64,000 nt of DNA, taken from NCBI RefSeq assembly GCF_900162695.1, contig NZ_FUIH01000007.1, positions 992,001 to 1,056,000 on the forward strand. Direction: 5' to 3'. This stretch comes from Virgibacillus siamensis. Its GTDB lineage: Bacteria; Bacillota; Bacilli; Bacillales; Amphibacillaceae. Positions within the stretch are counted from its first letter, which is position 1. Each line of letters starts with the position of its first letter. The notes under the pieces were generated by a model, which saw only the letters and a list, made by a program, of their open reading frames with translations, had not been told where the DNA came from and searched no databases. Shown piece after piece: positions 1-7,387 of the stretch. A program made the translations under genes and the position numbers.

Positions 1-1000
1 TGTTCAAAGCGAGAACCGTGAAATCGGTGATGAAGATATTACGCGGGTCATTGATGGGGCGCAAGTTGTCTCCATACCACCTGAACGTGAAATTATTGAT
101 GTCATCCCGAAACAATTTATTGTTGATGGTCTGGATGAAATTACGGACCCGCGGGGAATGATAGGTGTCAGGCTAGAAATGGAAGGGACAATCATAACCT
201 GTTCCAAAACCGTACTTCACAATATTTTAAAATGTGTGGAGCGGGCAAACCTGCAAATTTCCGATATTTGTCTTCAGCCACTGGCAGCGGGAAGCATTGC
301 ATTGTCCAAGGATGAGAAAAACCTTGGTGTAACACTCATCGATATCGGTGGTGGATGTACAACTGTTTCGGTATTTGAAAATGATCACCTTGCAGCAACC
401 AGTGTAGTACCACTGGGCGGGGACAACATTACAAAGGATTTATCCATTGGACTCAGAACATCTACTGAAGAAGCGGAAGATCTAAAACTGAATTATGGAC
501 ATGCCTTCTTCGACGATGCTCAGGAGGATGAAACTTTTGAGGTCTCTATTATAGGCAGCAACACAACACAGACGTATAACCAACTTCAGATTGCTGATAT
601 GATAGAAGCCAGGTTGGAAGAAATTTACGCGCATGCTGAACGGGAAATACGCCGGATGGGATACCAGCAGTTGCCGGGAGGATATGTTTTGACTGGCGGT
701 ACTGCTAAAATGCCCGGAGTGCTCGAACTTGCGCAGGATTGTTTTCAGATGAATATTCGCATCGCAATACCAGATTACATAGGTGTCAGAGAACCACAAT
801 TTACTGCAGGAGTGGGAATCTTGCAATTTGCTTATCGTAATGCGAAAATACAAGGAAAAGAGTTATTTCCATCTGTACTGGTAAATCAGCAGGAAACAAA
901 GCCAAAGCGGACGAAAAAGAATTCAAATCCCGAGGAACCTAAGAATAAGGAGAAAAAGGAATCTGGATTAGCTAATATATTTAAGTATTTCTTTGATTAA
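1..1000 (+). CDS. ftsA: Cell division protein FtsA, 3' part (partial)
   Basis: FtsA is the actin-like ATPase that tethers FtsZ filaments to the membrane at the division site. The gene is cut by the left window edge; the open frame enters at base 2 and runs to TAA at 998-1000, so at least 332 C-terminal residues are present. Visible actin-fold motifs are the phosphate-binding segment LIDIGGGCTTVSVF and the later adenosine motif GGYVLTGGTAKMPG. The C-terminus is a lysine-rich linker followed by a short amphipathic tail ending NIFKYFFD, which fits the family's membrane-targeting helix. ftsZ follows 71 bp downstream on the same strand, the usual dcw-cluster order. The N-terminus cannot be assessed. 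Confidence 0.95.
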   Translation, partial: VQSENREIGDEDITRVIDGAQVVSIPPEREIIDVIPKQFIVDGLDEITDPRGMIGVRLEMEGTIITCSKTVLHNILKCVERANLQISDICLQPLAAGSIALSKDEKNLGVTLIDIGGGCTTVSVFENDHLAATSVVPLGGDNITKDLSIGLRTSTEEAEDLKLNYGHAFFDDAQEDETFEVSIIGSNTTQTYNQLQIADMIEARLEEIYAHAEREIRRMGYQQLPGGYVLTGGTAKMPGVLELAQDCFQMNIRIAIPDYIGVREPQFTAGVGILQFAYRNAKIQGKELFPSVLVNQQETKPKRTKKNSNPEEPKNKEKKESGLANIFKYFFD

Positions 1001-1071
1001 TATGAATGAATTTCCCGGATATCATTAGCTTCTGGAACTCTAGTAATTTTGCATATTAGGAGGAACGAACT

Positions 1072-2214
1072 ATGTTAGAGTTTGATACAAATATGGATCA
1101 ACTGGCAACAATAAAAGTAATTGGTGTTGGGGGCGGCGGAAGCAACGCCGTTAACCGCATGATTGAACATGGTGTGGAAGGTGTTGAATTTATTGCGGTT
1201 AATACAGATGCCCAAGCACTAAATCTGTCCAAGGCCGAGACCAAAATACAAGTCGGCGGTAAATTGACCCGTGGACTTGGAGCCGGTGCAAACCCGGAGG
1301 TCGGCAAAAAGGCAGCAGAAGAAAATAAAGAGCAATTGGAAGAGGCATTGCAAGGTGCCGATATGATTTTCGTAACAGCCGGAATGGGTGGCGGAACCGG
1401 TACAGGTGCTGCACCGGTTATTGCTTCTATTGCAAAAGAACTTGGCGCATTGACAGTCGGTGTTGTTACACGTCCGTTTACCTTTGAAGGCAAAAGAAGA
1501 TCCACACAGGCTGGATCAGGTATTGAAGCATTAAAAAACAGTGTGGATACGCTTATTGTTATACCGAATGATCGTCTGCTGGAGATTGTTGATAAAAATA
1601 CTCCTATGCTGGAGGCTTTCCGTGAAGCAGATAACGTACTTCGTCAAGGTGTTCAGGGTATTTCCGACTTGATTGCAAAACCGGGTCTGATTAATGTGGA
1701 TTTTGCGGACGTGAAAACTATTATGTTCGATAAAGGGTCAGCATTAATGGGAATCGGTGTTGCAACTGGTGAAAACCGTGCCACAGAAGCTGCCAAAAAG
1801 GCGATTTCCTCACCATTGCTTGAAACAGATGTTGATGGTGCACACGGTATTCTAATGAATATTACCGGCGGCACGAACTTAAGCCTTTATGAAGTACAGG
1901 AGGCAGCAGATTTAGTAACATCCGCCGCTGATAACGAGGTCAACGTCATCTTTGGTTCAGTTATTAACGAAAATCTGAAGGATGAAATTATTGTTACCGT
2001 AATTGCAACTGGTTTCGATGAAAATAAACGGAACGAAAAGGTATCCAATCAGCGTCCGGGACTTAGTCAAAAGCAACAGGCTGCAGCAACTCGTCCAAAT
2101 GATGAATTTACAAGGGAACGGGAACCAAGCCAGAACCAGCAGCCCCGTCAAAACCAGGAAGACGATACATTGGATATTCCAACCTTTCTGCGCAACCGTA
2201 ACCGTAATCGTTAA
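1072..2214 (+). CDS. ftsZ: Cell division GTPase FtsZ
   Basis: FtsZ is the tubulin homologue that polymerises into the cytokinetic ring. The 380-residue product has the N-terminal nucleotide-binding segment VIGVGGGGSNAVNRM, the tubulin signature GGGTGTG at residues 106-112, and the T7-loop region around DFADVKTI. A variable Gln/Pro-rich linker leads to the conserved C-terminal peptide DIPTFLRNR, the docking site for FtsA and SepF. Length is typical (B. subtilis about 382). The ATG at 1072 follows a strong AGGAGG ribosome-binding site. Two consecutive intrinsic terminators follow, separating it from the sporulation genes. Confidence 0.98.
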   Translation: MLEFDTNMDQLATIKVIGVGGGGSNAVNRMIEHGVEGVEFIAVNTDAQALNLSKAETKIQVGGKLTRGLGAGANPEVGKKAAEENKEQLEEALQGADMIFVTAGMGGGTGTGAAPVIASIAKELGALTVGVVTRPFTFEGKRRSTQAGSGIEALKNSVDTLIVIPNDRLLEIVDKNTPMLEAFREADNVLRQGVQGISDLIAKPGLINVDFADVKTIMFDKGSALMGIGVATGENRATEAAKKAISSPLLETDVDGAHGILMNITGGTNLSLYEVQEAADLVTSAADNEVNVIFGSVINENLKDEIIVTVIATGFDENKRNEKVSNQRPGLSQKQQAAATRPNDEFTREREPSQNQQPRQNQEDDTLDIPTFLRNRNRNR

Positions 2215-2232
2215 TGAACAACTTAATAATAA

Positions 2233-2263
2233 AGCGGTCAGATTGATTCTGGCTGCTTTTTTT
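2233..2263 (+). terminator. Intrinsic terminator after ftsZ
   Basis: A 10-bp stem (AGCGGTCAGA at 2233-2242 with TCTGGCTGCT at 2248-2257, two G-T pairs) closes a 5-nt loop and is followed by a run of T residues. It lies 18 bp after the ftsZ stop codon. Confidence 0.85.
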
Positions 2264-2317
2264 AATGCCATTGCTCTATATCCCAGAAGTTTCTTAAAGT
2301 AATGTTTCACTTATACA

Positions 2318-2345
2318 CTTGGATTAGAAGATCCAGGCGTTTTTT
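2318..2345 (+). terminator. Second, tandem terminator-like hairpin downstream of ftsZ
   Basis: CTTGGAT (2318-2324) pairs with ATCCAGG (2331-2337), followed by CG and six T residues. It is weaker than the preceding terminator and may back it up, insulating the sporulation genes from dcw transcription. Confidence 0.5.
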
Positions 2346-2367
2346 GGAAAAACCTTCCTTATTACTA

Positions 2368-2410
2368 CCCGACAAAGTACTCAATAAATAGTTAAAATTA
2401 GTCCTATTAT
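2368..2410 (+). promoter_or_regulatory. Candidate Spo0A-controlled promoter of spoIIGA-sigE
   Basis: CCCGACAAA at 2368-2376 matches the 0A-box consensus TTCGACAAA at 7 of 9 positions. A -10-like TATTAT lies at 2405-2410. In B. subtilis the spoIIG operon is transcribed by sigma-A with Spo0A bound upstream and an unusually long -35/-10 spacing, so this arrangement is reasonable. No convincing -35 hexamer was identified, so the site is tentative. Confidence 0.35.
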
Positions 2411-2485
2411 GCATACAAGAAGTGACAGACTTTGCTGATAGAGTCGTCTATACTCCTGTTAAGGTAGTTTTTAGCAGATGGGAAA

Positions 2486-2615
2486 GGATGGAATCTTTCT
2501 TTCTGCACTTTGCAACGAAGACTTTCATCCGAAGCATAGGGCTTTCAAAAACTTGGAAAGCTCAAAAATCCGGAAGCGCTATCATAAGAGGCGTTCCAGT
2601 GATAAACCAAGTTTT
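2486..2615 (+). ncRNA. Structured leader RNA upstream of spoIIGA (unassigned)
   Basis: The 420-bp gap between ftsZ and spoIIGA holds no convincing gene, but its 3' part can fold into two domains. Domain 1: GGATGGAA (2486-2493) pairs with TTTCATCC (2523-2530). Domain 2: AAAACTTGG (2548-2556) pairs exactly with CCAAGTTTT (2607-2615), enclosing a hairpin between GGAAgCGC (2572-2579) and GCGTTCC (2591-2597). It ends just before the spoIIGA ribosome-binding site at about 2620. It matches no RNA family known to me; a role in spoIIGA expression is inference from position. Confidence 0.35.
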
Positions 2616-2635
2616 CTAAAGGAAGGAAGTGTGAG

Positions 2636-3556
2636 GTGACCATTTATTTGGATGCCGTCTGGCTGTTGAATTTTTGCCTGGACATGATGCTTCTTATGCT
2701 CACACTGGCCCTTGCAAAAGACGGCACACGTAAAATCCGAATCGTCCTTGGTGCTTTTATCGCTTCATTGTTGGTTCCACTATCAATCTACTATCCGGAT
2801 ACGTTTATTAACACGGTTGCAGGAAAGCTGTTGTACTCCATTTTGATTATTTTATGTACGTTTAAAATCCGTTCGGTGTACCGATTGTTGAAATTGCTTC
2901 TCCTGTTTTACTTCACTACTTTTGCTATAGGGGGTGGATTGCTGGCAGTACATTTTTTACTTCAAAATCCGATTGGCGTGTCGCCAAATGGTATACTCAC
3001 GTTCAACAGCGGGTATGGGGATCCGGTCAGCTGGTTATTTATTGTCATTGGATTTCCGCTTGTGTGGATCTTCACGAAAGCGAGGATGGACAGGCATGGT
3101 GAAGAAAAGATCCGTTATGATCAGCTTTGTCCGGTACGTGTTCAAATTGGCAGCAAATGTTTTTCAACAACCGGCTATATCGATAGCGGAAACCAATTGA
3201 TGGATCCGGTGAGTAAAAAGCCGGTTATTATTTGTGATCAGTATTTTTTGAAACAATGGTTTACAGAAGGCGAATGGGAATCAATTTATGAAGCACATTC
3301 TGAACTTAATTTTGAAAAACTTCCGGCAAGTTGGGAAAGTCGAATTAATATCATTCCATACCAGGGAGTTGAAGGTAATCGAACATTCATGATGGGATTA
3401 AAGCCTGATAATCTGACGTTTTATTATGAAAATCAAAAAATCACAACCCAAAAAGTATTAATTGGAATTCAATTTTCGGAACTGACCAAGGATCAATCCT
3501 ATCATTGTCTGCTGCATCCAAAGATTGTCAAATCAGAAATTGTAGAAACAGCTTAA
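2636..3556 (+). CDS. spoIIGA: Sporulation sigma-E factor processing peptidase SpoIIGA
   Basis: SpoIIGA is the membrane-bound aspartic protease that cleaves the pro-peptide of sigma-E at the sporulation septum, after a signal from SpoIIR. The 306-residue product has several hydrophobic membrane segments in residues 1-150 and a cytoplasmic protease domain with the catalytic motif YIDSGNQL, where Asp183 falls at the same number as in B. subtilis. The start is GTG at 2636, chosen because it follows AAGGAAGG at a good distance and gives the family N-terminus (TIYLDAVWLLNFCLD). sigE begins 23 bp downstream, so the protease and its substrate are co-transcribed. Confidence 0.96.
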   Translation: MTIYLDAVWLLNFCLDMMLLMLTLALAKDGTRKIRIVLGAFIASLLVPLSIYYPDTFINTVAGKLLYSILIILCTFKIRSVYRLLKLLLLFYFTTFAIGGGLLAVHFLLQNPIGVSPNGILTFNSGYGDPVSWLFIVIGFPLVWIFTKARMDRHGEEKIRYDQLCPVRVQIGSKCFSTTGYIDSGNQLMDPVSKKPVIICDQYFLKQWFTEGEWESIYEAHSELNFEKLPASWESRINIIPYQGVEGNRTFMMGLKPDNLTFYYENQKITTQKVLIGIQFSELTKDQSYHCLLHPKIVKSEIVETA

Positions 3557-3579
3557 ATTTAAAAGGGGGCGGGTTAGAT

Positions 3580-4305
3580 TTGAAATTGAGATTATGGAAA
3601 CTTCGAATTCGACTATGGTGGTATAAATTACTTTTCAAACTTGGATTTAAATCGGATGAAATTTATTATATTGGTGGCAGTGAAGCTTTGCCGCCGCCTT
3701 TGTCAAAGGAAGAGGAAAGAGAACTTTTGGAGTTGCTTCCGAAAGGTGATAAATCCGCCAGGGCTATGCTAATCGAACGAAATTTGCGCCTTGTTGTATA
3801 TATTGCGCGTAAATTTGAAAACACCGGAATTAATATTGAAGACTTGATCAGCATAGGAACAATTGGTCTAATCAAAGCGGTGAATACATTCAATCCCGAG
3901 AAAAAGATTAAACTGGCAACTTATGCGTCAAGGTGCATTGAAAATGAAATTCTGATGTACTTACGGCGTAACAACAAATTGAAATCGGAAATATCATTTG
4001 ATGAACCTCTGAATATTGACTGGGATGGGAACGAACTGCTGTTATCAGATGTGCTTGGAACGGATGAAGATATTATTACGAGAGATATTGAATCCAACGT
4101 AGATAAATCACTGTTGAAAAGTGCACTGTCACAGTTAAATCCACGGGAAAAACAGATCATGGAACTCCGTTTTGGATTAGTTGGTCAAGAGGAGAAAACA
4201 CAGAAAGATGTAGCGGATATGCTCGGAATTTCACAGTCATATATTTCCCGTCTGGAGAAAAAAATTATCCGTCGACTGCAAAAAGAATTTAATAAAATGG
4301 TATGA
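3580..4305 (+). CDS. sigE: RNA polymerase sporulation sigma-E factor precursor
   Basis: Sigma-E directs early mother-cell transcription during sporulation. From TTG at 3580 the product is 241 residues, close to the 239 of B. subtilis; the TTG follows AAAAGGGGGCGGG and gives the expected basic, amphipathic pro-sequence (KLRLWKLRIRLWWYKLL). Cleavage by SpoIIGA is expected near the DEIYYIGG segment. Regions 2.1-2.4 (AMLIERNLRLVVYIARKFE, KLATYASRCIENEILMYL) and region 4 with its helix-turn-helix (KDVADMLGISQSYISRLEK) are highly conserved. A longer frame upstream overlaps spoIIGA but has no ribosome-binding site. Confidence 0.96.
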   Translation: MKLRLWKLRIRLWWYKLLFKLGFKSDEIYYIGGSEALPPPLSKEEERELLELLPKGDKSARAMLIERNLRLVVYIARKFENTGINIEDLISIGTIGLIKAVNTFNPEKKIKLATYASRCIENEILMYLRRNNKLKSEISFDEPLNIDWDGNELLLSDVLGTDEDIITRDIESNVDKSLLKSALSQLNPREKQIMELRFGLVGQEEKTQKDVADMLGISQSYISRLEKKIIRRLQKEFNKMV

Positions 4306-4359
4306 CTTGCTGCAGTAAGATTTGATGAATTTTTGACGGTTTTTGTACCTCACATAACT

Positions 4360-4388
4360 GCATAAAAAACCTCCTATGGGGAGATACT
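4360..4388 (+). promoter_or_regulatory. Sigma-F/sigma-G-type promoter of sigG
   Basis: GCATA at 4360-4364, a 15-bp spacer, and GGAGATACT at 4380-4388 fit the forespore pattern GYATA-N15-GGnnAnAnT. This is the expected class: in B. subtilis sigG is first transcribed by sigma-F and then by sigma-G itself. Confidence 0.7.
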
Positions 4389-4402
4389 GTCCATGAACAG
4401 CA

Positions 4403-4417
4403 TCTCCAACCGGGAGG
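4403..4417 (+). promoter_or_regulatory. Hairpin sequestering the sigG ribosome-binding site
   Basis: TCTCC (4403-4407) can pair with GGAGG (4413-4417) across a 5-nt loop, burying the Shine-Dalgarno sequence of sigG in the mRNA leader. As I recall, work on B. subtilis described a leader hairpin that tunes sigG translation; conservation here would support that role. Confidence 0.5.
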
Positions 4418-4427
4418 GTAGAACATA

Positions 4428-5207
4428 ATGACCAGACATAAAGTAGAAATTTGCGGTGTAGACACATCAAAATTACCAGTACTTAAAAATGATGAAATGC
4501 GTACGTTGTTCAAAAAAATGCAAGAGGGTGATATTTCAGCTAGAGAAGAATTGGTTAACGGAAATTTGCGGTTGGTCTTGAGTGTAATTCAGCGATTTAA
4601 TAACCGTGGTGAATATGTTGACGATTTATTCCAAGTAGGATGTATCGGATTAATGAAATCAATCGATAATTTTGATTTGGGGCATAATGTTCGTTTTTCC
4701 ACTTATGCTGTTCCGATGATCATTGGCGAAATCAGGCGGTATTTGCGTGACAATAACCCGATTCGTGTGTCCAGATCATTACGGGATATAGCTTATAAAG
4801 CATTGCAAGTGAGGGAAAAATTAATAAATAAAACATCAAAAGAACCAACACCTCTTGAAATAGCGGAGGAGATGGGTGTACCACATTCTGATATCGTGTT
4901 TGCAATGGATGCTATCCAGGATCCAGTATCATTGTTTGAACCAATTTATAATGATGGCGGCGATCCGATTTATGTGATGGACCAGCTTAGTGATGATACA
5001 GACGATGATGCAATGTGGGTTGACAAATTATCACTGAAGGAGGGGATGGTTAAACTGAATGACCGGGAAAATATGATCCTGAGTAAACGTTTTTTTCAAG
5101 GTAAAACACAAATGGAAGTTGCTGATGAAATTGGTATTTCCCAGGCACAGGTTTCCCGCCTGGAAAAAGCAGCCATCCAGCAAATGAACAAGCAAATGTT
5201 CGAGTAA
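4428..5207 (+). CDS. sigG: RNA polymerase sporulation sigma-G factor
   Basis: Sigma-G controls late forespore gene expression (small acid-soluble proteins, germination apparatus). The 259-residue product is nearly the length of B. subtilis SigG (260) and begins with the family hallmark KVEICGVDTSKLPVLKN. Region 2 (LVLSVIQRFNNRGEYVDDL, STYAVPMIIGEIRRYLRD), region 3 and region 4 (EVADEIGISQAQVSRLEKA) are intact. The ATG at 4428 follows GGGAGGG. The gene has its own forespore promoter in the 122-bp gap after sigE, and its RBS lies in a potential hairpin. Confidence 0.97.
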   Translation: MTRHKVEICGVDTSKLPVLKNDEMRTLFKKMQEGDISAREELVNGNLRLVLSVIQRFNNRGEYVDDLFQVGCIGLMKSIDNFDLGHNVRFSTYAVPMIIGEIRRYLRDNNPIRVSRSLRDIAYKALQVREKLINKTSKEPTPLEIAEEMGVPHSDIVFAMDAIQDPVSLFEPIYNDGGDPIYVMDQLSDDTDDDAMWVDKLSLKEGMVKLNDRENMILSKRFFQGKTQMEVADEIGISQAQVSRLEKAAIQQMNKQMFE

Positions 5208-5211
5208 TATG

Positions 5212-5355
5212 AAAAGCGGAAGTGCCCGTTTAGCGACGTATAAACTGGACTGAACCGCAGGAGATAAAGAAAACACGGTGAGCGATAGCGAGCCGATGTT
5301 GCCTTATCGTACGGAGGTGAAGGAAGTTTACTAGTCGCTGGGCACTGGAGCTAGA
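5212..5355 (+). repeat. Dispersed intergenic repeat, full copy with closing stem
   Basis: This roughly 144-bp non-coding block begins AAAAGCGGAAGTGCCCG. Its ends are complementary: AGTGCCC (5221-5227) with GGGCACT (5340-5346) and AGCGAC (5232-5237) with GTCGCT (5334-5339), so a transcript would close into one long structure. Its first 57 bp recur identically at 5362-5418. From memory, blocks like this are scattered in many copies in halotolerant Bacillaceae genomes; that cannot be checked within one window. Confidence 0.65.
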
Positions 5356-5361
5356 TCACAT

Positions 5362-5418
5362 AAAAGCGGAAGTGCCCGTTTAGCGACGTATAAACTGGAC
5401 TGAACCGCAGGAGATAAA
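5362..5418 (+). repeat. Truncated direct copy of the 5212 repeat
   Basis: These 57 bp are identical to 5212-5268 and then break off, without the 3' half needed for the closing stem. A transcription terminator follows 9 bp later. The pair looks like a tandem duplication followed by loss, or an insertion next to an older fragment. Confidence 0.8.
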
Positions 5419-5426
5419 ATGCAAAA

Positions 5427-5464
5427 GCGCCACCAATCCTTATCGGATATTGGTGGCGTTTTTG
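5427..5464 (+). terminator. Intrinsic terminator ending the sigG unit
   Basis: CGCCACCAAT (5428-5437) pairs perfectly with ATTGGTGGCG (5449-5458) and is followed by TTTTTG. It lies between the repeats and ylmC. The rest of the 327-bp gap is the two repeat copies and the ylmC leader. Confidence 0.85.
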
Positions 5465-5534
5465 TGTGATAAAATTTTTCAGTTTTGTTTGTCATATTTT
5501 TGCATATATATTAGTACAAAGGCAGGTGAATCAT

Positions 5535-5810
5535 ATGATAAAATTATCTGAACTGCAAATTAAGGAAGTAATCGTAATCAGCGACGGGAGCAGACTGGGG
5601 CATATTTCCGATTTGGAAATAGACGCCAATACAGGGAGGGTCACCGCGTTGATTATTTATATGAAAGAAAAGAAGTCAGGTGGTTTATTCGGTAAACCTG
5701 AAGAAATGGAGATTCCATGGAATAAAATTGAGACAATCGGTTCTGACGTTATTCTTATTCGTAATCCTGGTATAACTGCTCTAATTGAGGAACAGCAATT
5801 TTTCGAATAG
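5535..5810 (+). CDS. ylmC: YlmC/YmxH family PRC-barrel sporulation-associated protein
   Basis: This is a small soluble protein of 91 residues with a PRC-barrel fold, conserved next to sigG in spore formers. The biochemical role is unknown; the family is usually annotated as sporulation-associated. The visible pattern is a single PRC-barrel (MIKLSELQIKEVIVISDG, then GHISDLEIDANTGRVTALI and a PWNKIETIGSDVILI strand). The start is the ATG at 5535, preceded by GGCAGGTGA; an upstream in-frame extension adds a hydrophobic stretch with no ribosome-binding site. Orientation and position between sigG and pgeF match B. subtilis. Confidence 0.85.
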   Translation: MIKLSELQIKEVIVISDGSRLGHISDLEIDANTGRVTALIIYMKEKKSGGLFGKPEEMEIPWNKIETIGSDVILIRNPGITALIEEQQFFE

Positions 5811-5861
5811 CACATTAAATATGGTAATATAGAACAAGTATACCATCAGGGGGAAACCAAT

Positions 5862-6674
5862 ATGAATGAACCATTCCGTGAAACTAGTGAGTTAACGCTG
5901 ACCCTTCAAAAATGGCAGCAGATTAATCCAGATTTAAAAGTCGGATTTACGACAAGAAATGGCGGATGCAGTAAGACCCCTTTTCATTCCTTAAATTTAG
6001 GATTGCATGTGCCGGATAAATATGAAGATGTGATAGAGAATCGAACAAAGCTTGCAGATGTGTTGGAAATGCCTTTGGAACGATGGGTTTCCGGTGAACA
6101 GACACATGAGACGAGGGTACATGTGGTTGAAAATATCGATACTGGTAAAGGGTCAATTTCCTACGATGCTTCTTTAAAAGGGATTGATGGTTTAATTACA
6201 AAAGAGCCTGGGGTTCTTTGTACTGCATTTTACGCGGATTGCGTTCCATTGTTTTTCTTTGATCCTGTCACAGGATATATCGGAATTGCCCATGCCGGAT
6301 GGAAAGGGACAGTCAATCGTATTGGCAAAGAAATGATTCGGAAGTTTACATCAGCAGGTGCAAATCCTAAGGACATTCAGGCTGTTATCGGCCCGTGCAT
6401 ATCCAAACATCATTATGAGGTTGACGAAAAAGTGATCCGGCATATTCCTTTAGACCAGCAGAAAAATACGGTTGAAGAAAGGGAAAATAATCGATTTTTA
6501 CTTGATTTAAAGCAATTAAATGTTGAAATCCTTTTACAACAGGGGATTTTACGGCATAATATAGATGTAACAAATTATTGCACATTTACCGATGAAAACT
6601 TATTTTTTTCGCATCGGCGTGATCAGGGAAAAACCGGTCGAATGTTGGGGTACATAGGCTATAAACACAATTAA
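5862..6674 (+). CDS. pgeF: Peptidoglycan editing factor PgeF / laccase-domain protein (YlmD)
   Basis: Members of this family (YlmD in B. subtilis, YfiH in E. coli) carry the Cu-oxidase_4 fold. They have been linked both to purine nucleoside phosphorolysis and to preventing misincorporation in peptidoglycan precursors. The 270-residue protein has the family metal-site motifs: TAFYADCVPLFFFDP (Cys of the catalytic triad), IGIAHAGWKGTVNRIG (His), and IGPCISKHHYEV. The start ATG follows AGGGGGAAA. It sits in the ylmC-divIVA run, where association with cell-wall and division genes makes the editing role plausible. Substrate cannot be decided from sequence. Confidence 0.9.
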   Translation: MNEPFRETSELTLTLQKWQQINPDLKVGFTTRNGGCSKTPFHSLNLGLHVPDKYEDVIENRTKLADVLEMPLERWVSGEQTHETRVHVVENIDTGKGSISYDASLKGIDGLITKEPGVLCTAFYADCVPLFFFDPVTGYIGIAHAGWKGTVNRIGKEMIRKFTSAGANPKDIQAVIGPCISKHHYEVDEKVIRHIPLDQQKNTVEERENNRFLLDLKQLNVEILLQQGILRHNIDVTNYCTFTDENLFFSHRRDQGKTGRMLGYIGYKHN

Positions 6675-6697
6675 GCGGGGAAGGAGCACTGTAACCA

Positions 6698-7369
6698 ATG
6701 GATGTAGCAGCAAATTTGGAACAAATACGCAATACTATCAGACAAGCATGTCAAAAAAGTGGTCGTAATCCCGACGAAATAACCATAATAGGTGTCACGA
6801 AATATGTTACAATAGAACGAACAAGAGAAACGATCGACGCAGGTATTAAAAATCTTGGCGAAAATCGGCTGGAGGGATTTCTGGAAAAGTATAATACTAT
6901 TTCTGATGAAGCATCGTGGCACTTTATTGGAACACTGCAGTCCAGAAAAGTAAAGGAAGTTATTGATAAAGTGGATGCTGTTCATTCATTGGACCGTCAT
7001 TCACTCGCTAAAGAAATTAATAAACGTGCAGTACAGCCTGTCGATTGTTTTGTGCAGGTTAATGTTAGCGGTGAAGAGACAAAACACGGCATAAAGCCTG
7101 ATGATGTCCTGGAGTTTATACAAAATCTTGAACGATTTGAAAAGGTGCGTATAATTGGTTTGATGACAATGGCACCACATTTGGATGATGAAGATCGTTT
7201 GCGCACCATTTTCAGAAGTCTTGCATCATTGCGGGACAATGTTAACCATGAAAATCTTCCACACGCCCCTTGTAAATACTTGTCCATGGGAATGAGCAAT
7301 GACTATCAGATTGCTGTCGAGGAAGGGGCAACACATATCCGGATAGGTTCGGAGTTGGTCGGACCTTAA
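6698..7369 (+). CDS. ylmE: YggS-family pyridoxal phosphate homeostasis protein (YlmE)
   Basis: This is a single-domain alanine-racemase-like TIM barrel that binds pyridoxal 5'-phosphate and helps balance the free cofactor pool; it has no known catalytic activity. The 223 residues include the PLP lysine in the segment ITIIGVTKYV, the following NLGENRLEGF, WHFIGTLQSRKVK, and the C-terminal phosphate-binding SMGMSNDYQIAVEEGATHIR, all diagnostic. The ATG at 6698 is preceded by GGGGAAGGAG. It lies 23 bp after pgeF and 18 bp before sepF, evidently in one operon. Confidence 0.93.
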   Translation: MDVAANLEQIRNTIRQACQKSGRNPDEITIIGVTKYVTIERTRETIDAGIKNLGENRLEGFLEKYNTISDEASWHFIGTLQSRKVKEVIDKVDAVHSLDRHSLAKEINKRAVQPVDCFVQVNVSGEETKHGIKPDDVLEFIQNLERFEKVRIIGLMTMAPHLDDEDRLRTIFRSLASLRDNVNHENLPHAPCKYLSMGMSNDYQIAVEEGATHIRIGSELVGP

Positions 7370-7387
7370 AATAAGCGGGGTGAAAAA

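Noticed and set aside
2422..2619. 65-codon open frame between ftsZ and spoIIGA
   Set aside because: No Shine-Dalgarno site, no recognisable family, and it overlaps the paired segments of the proposed leader structure; reading it as RNA explains more.
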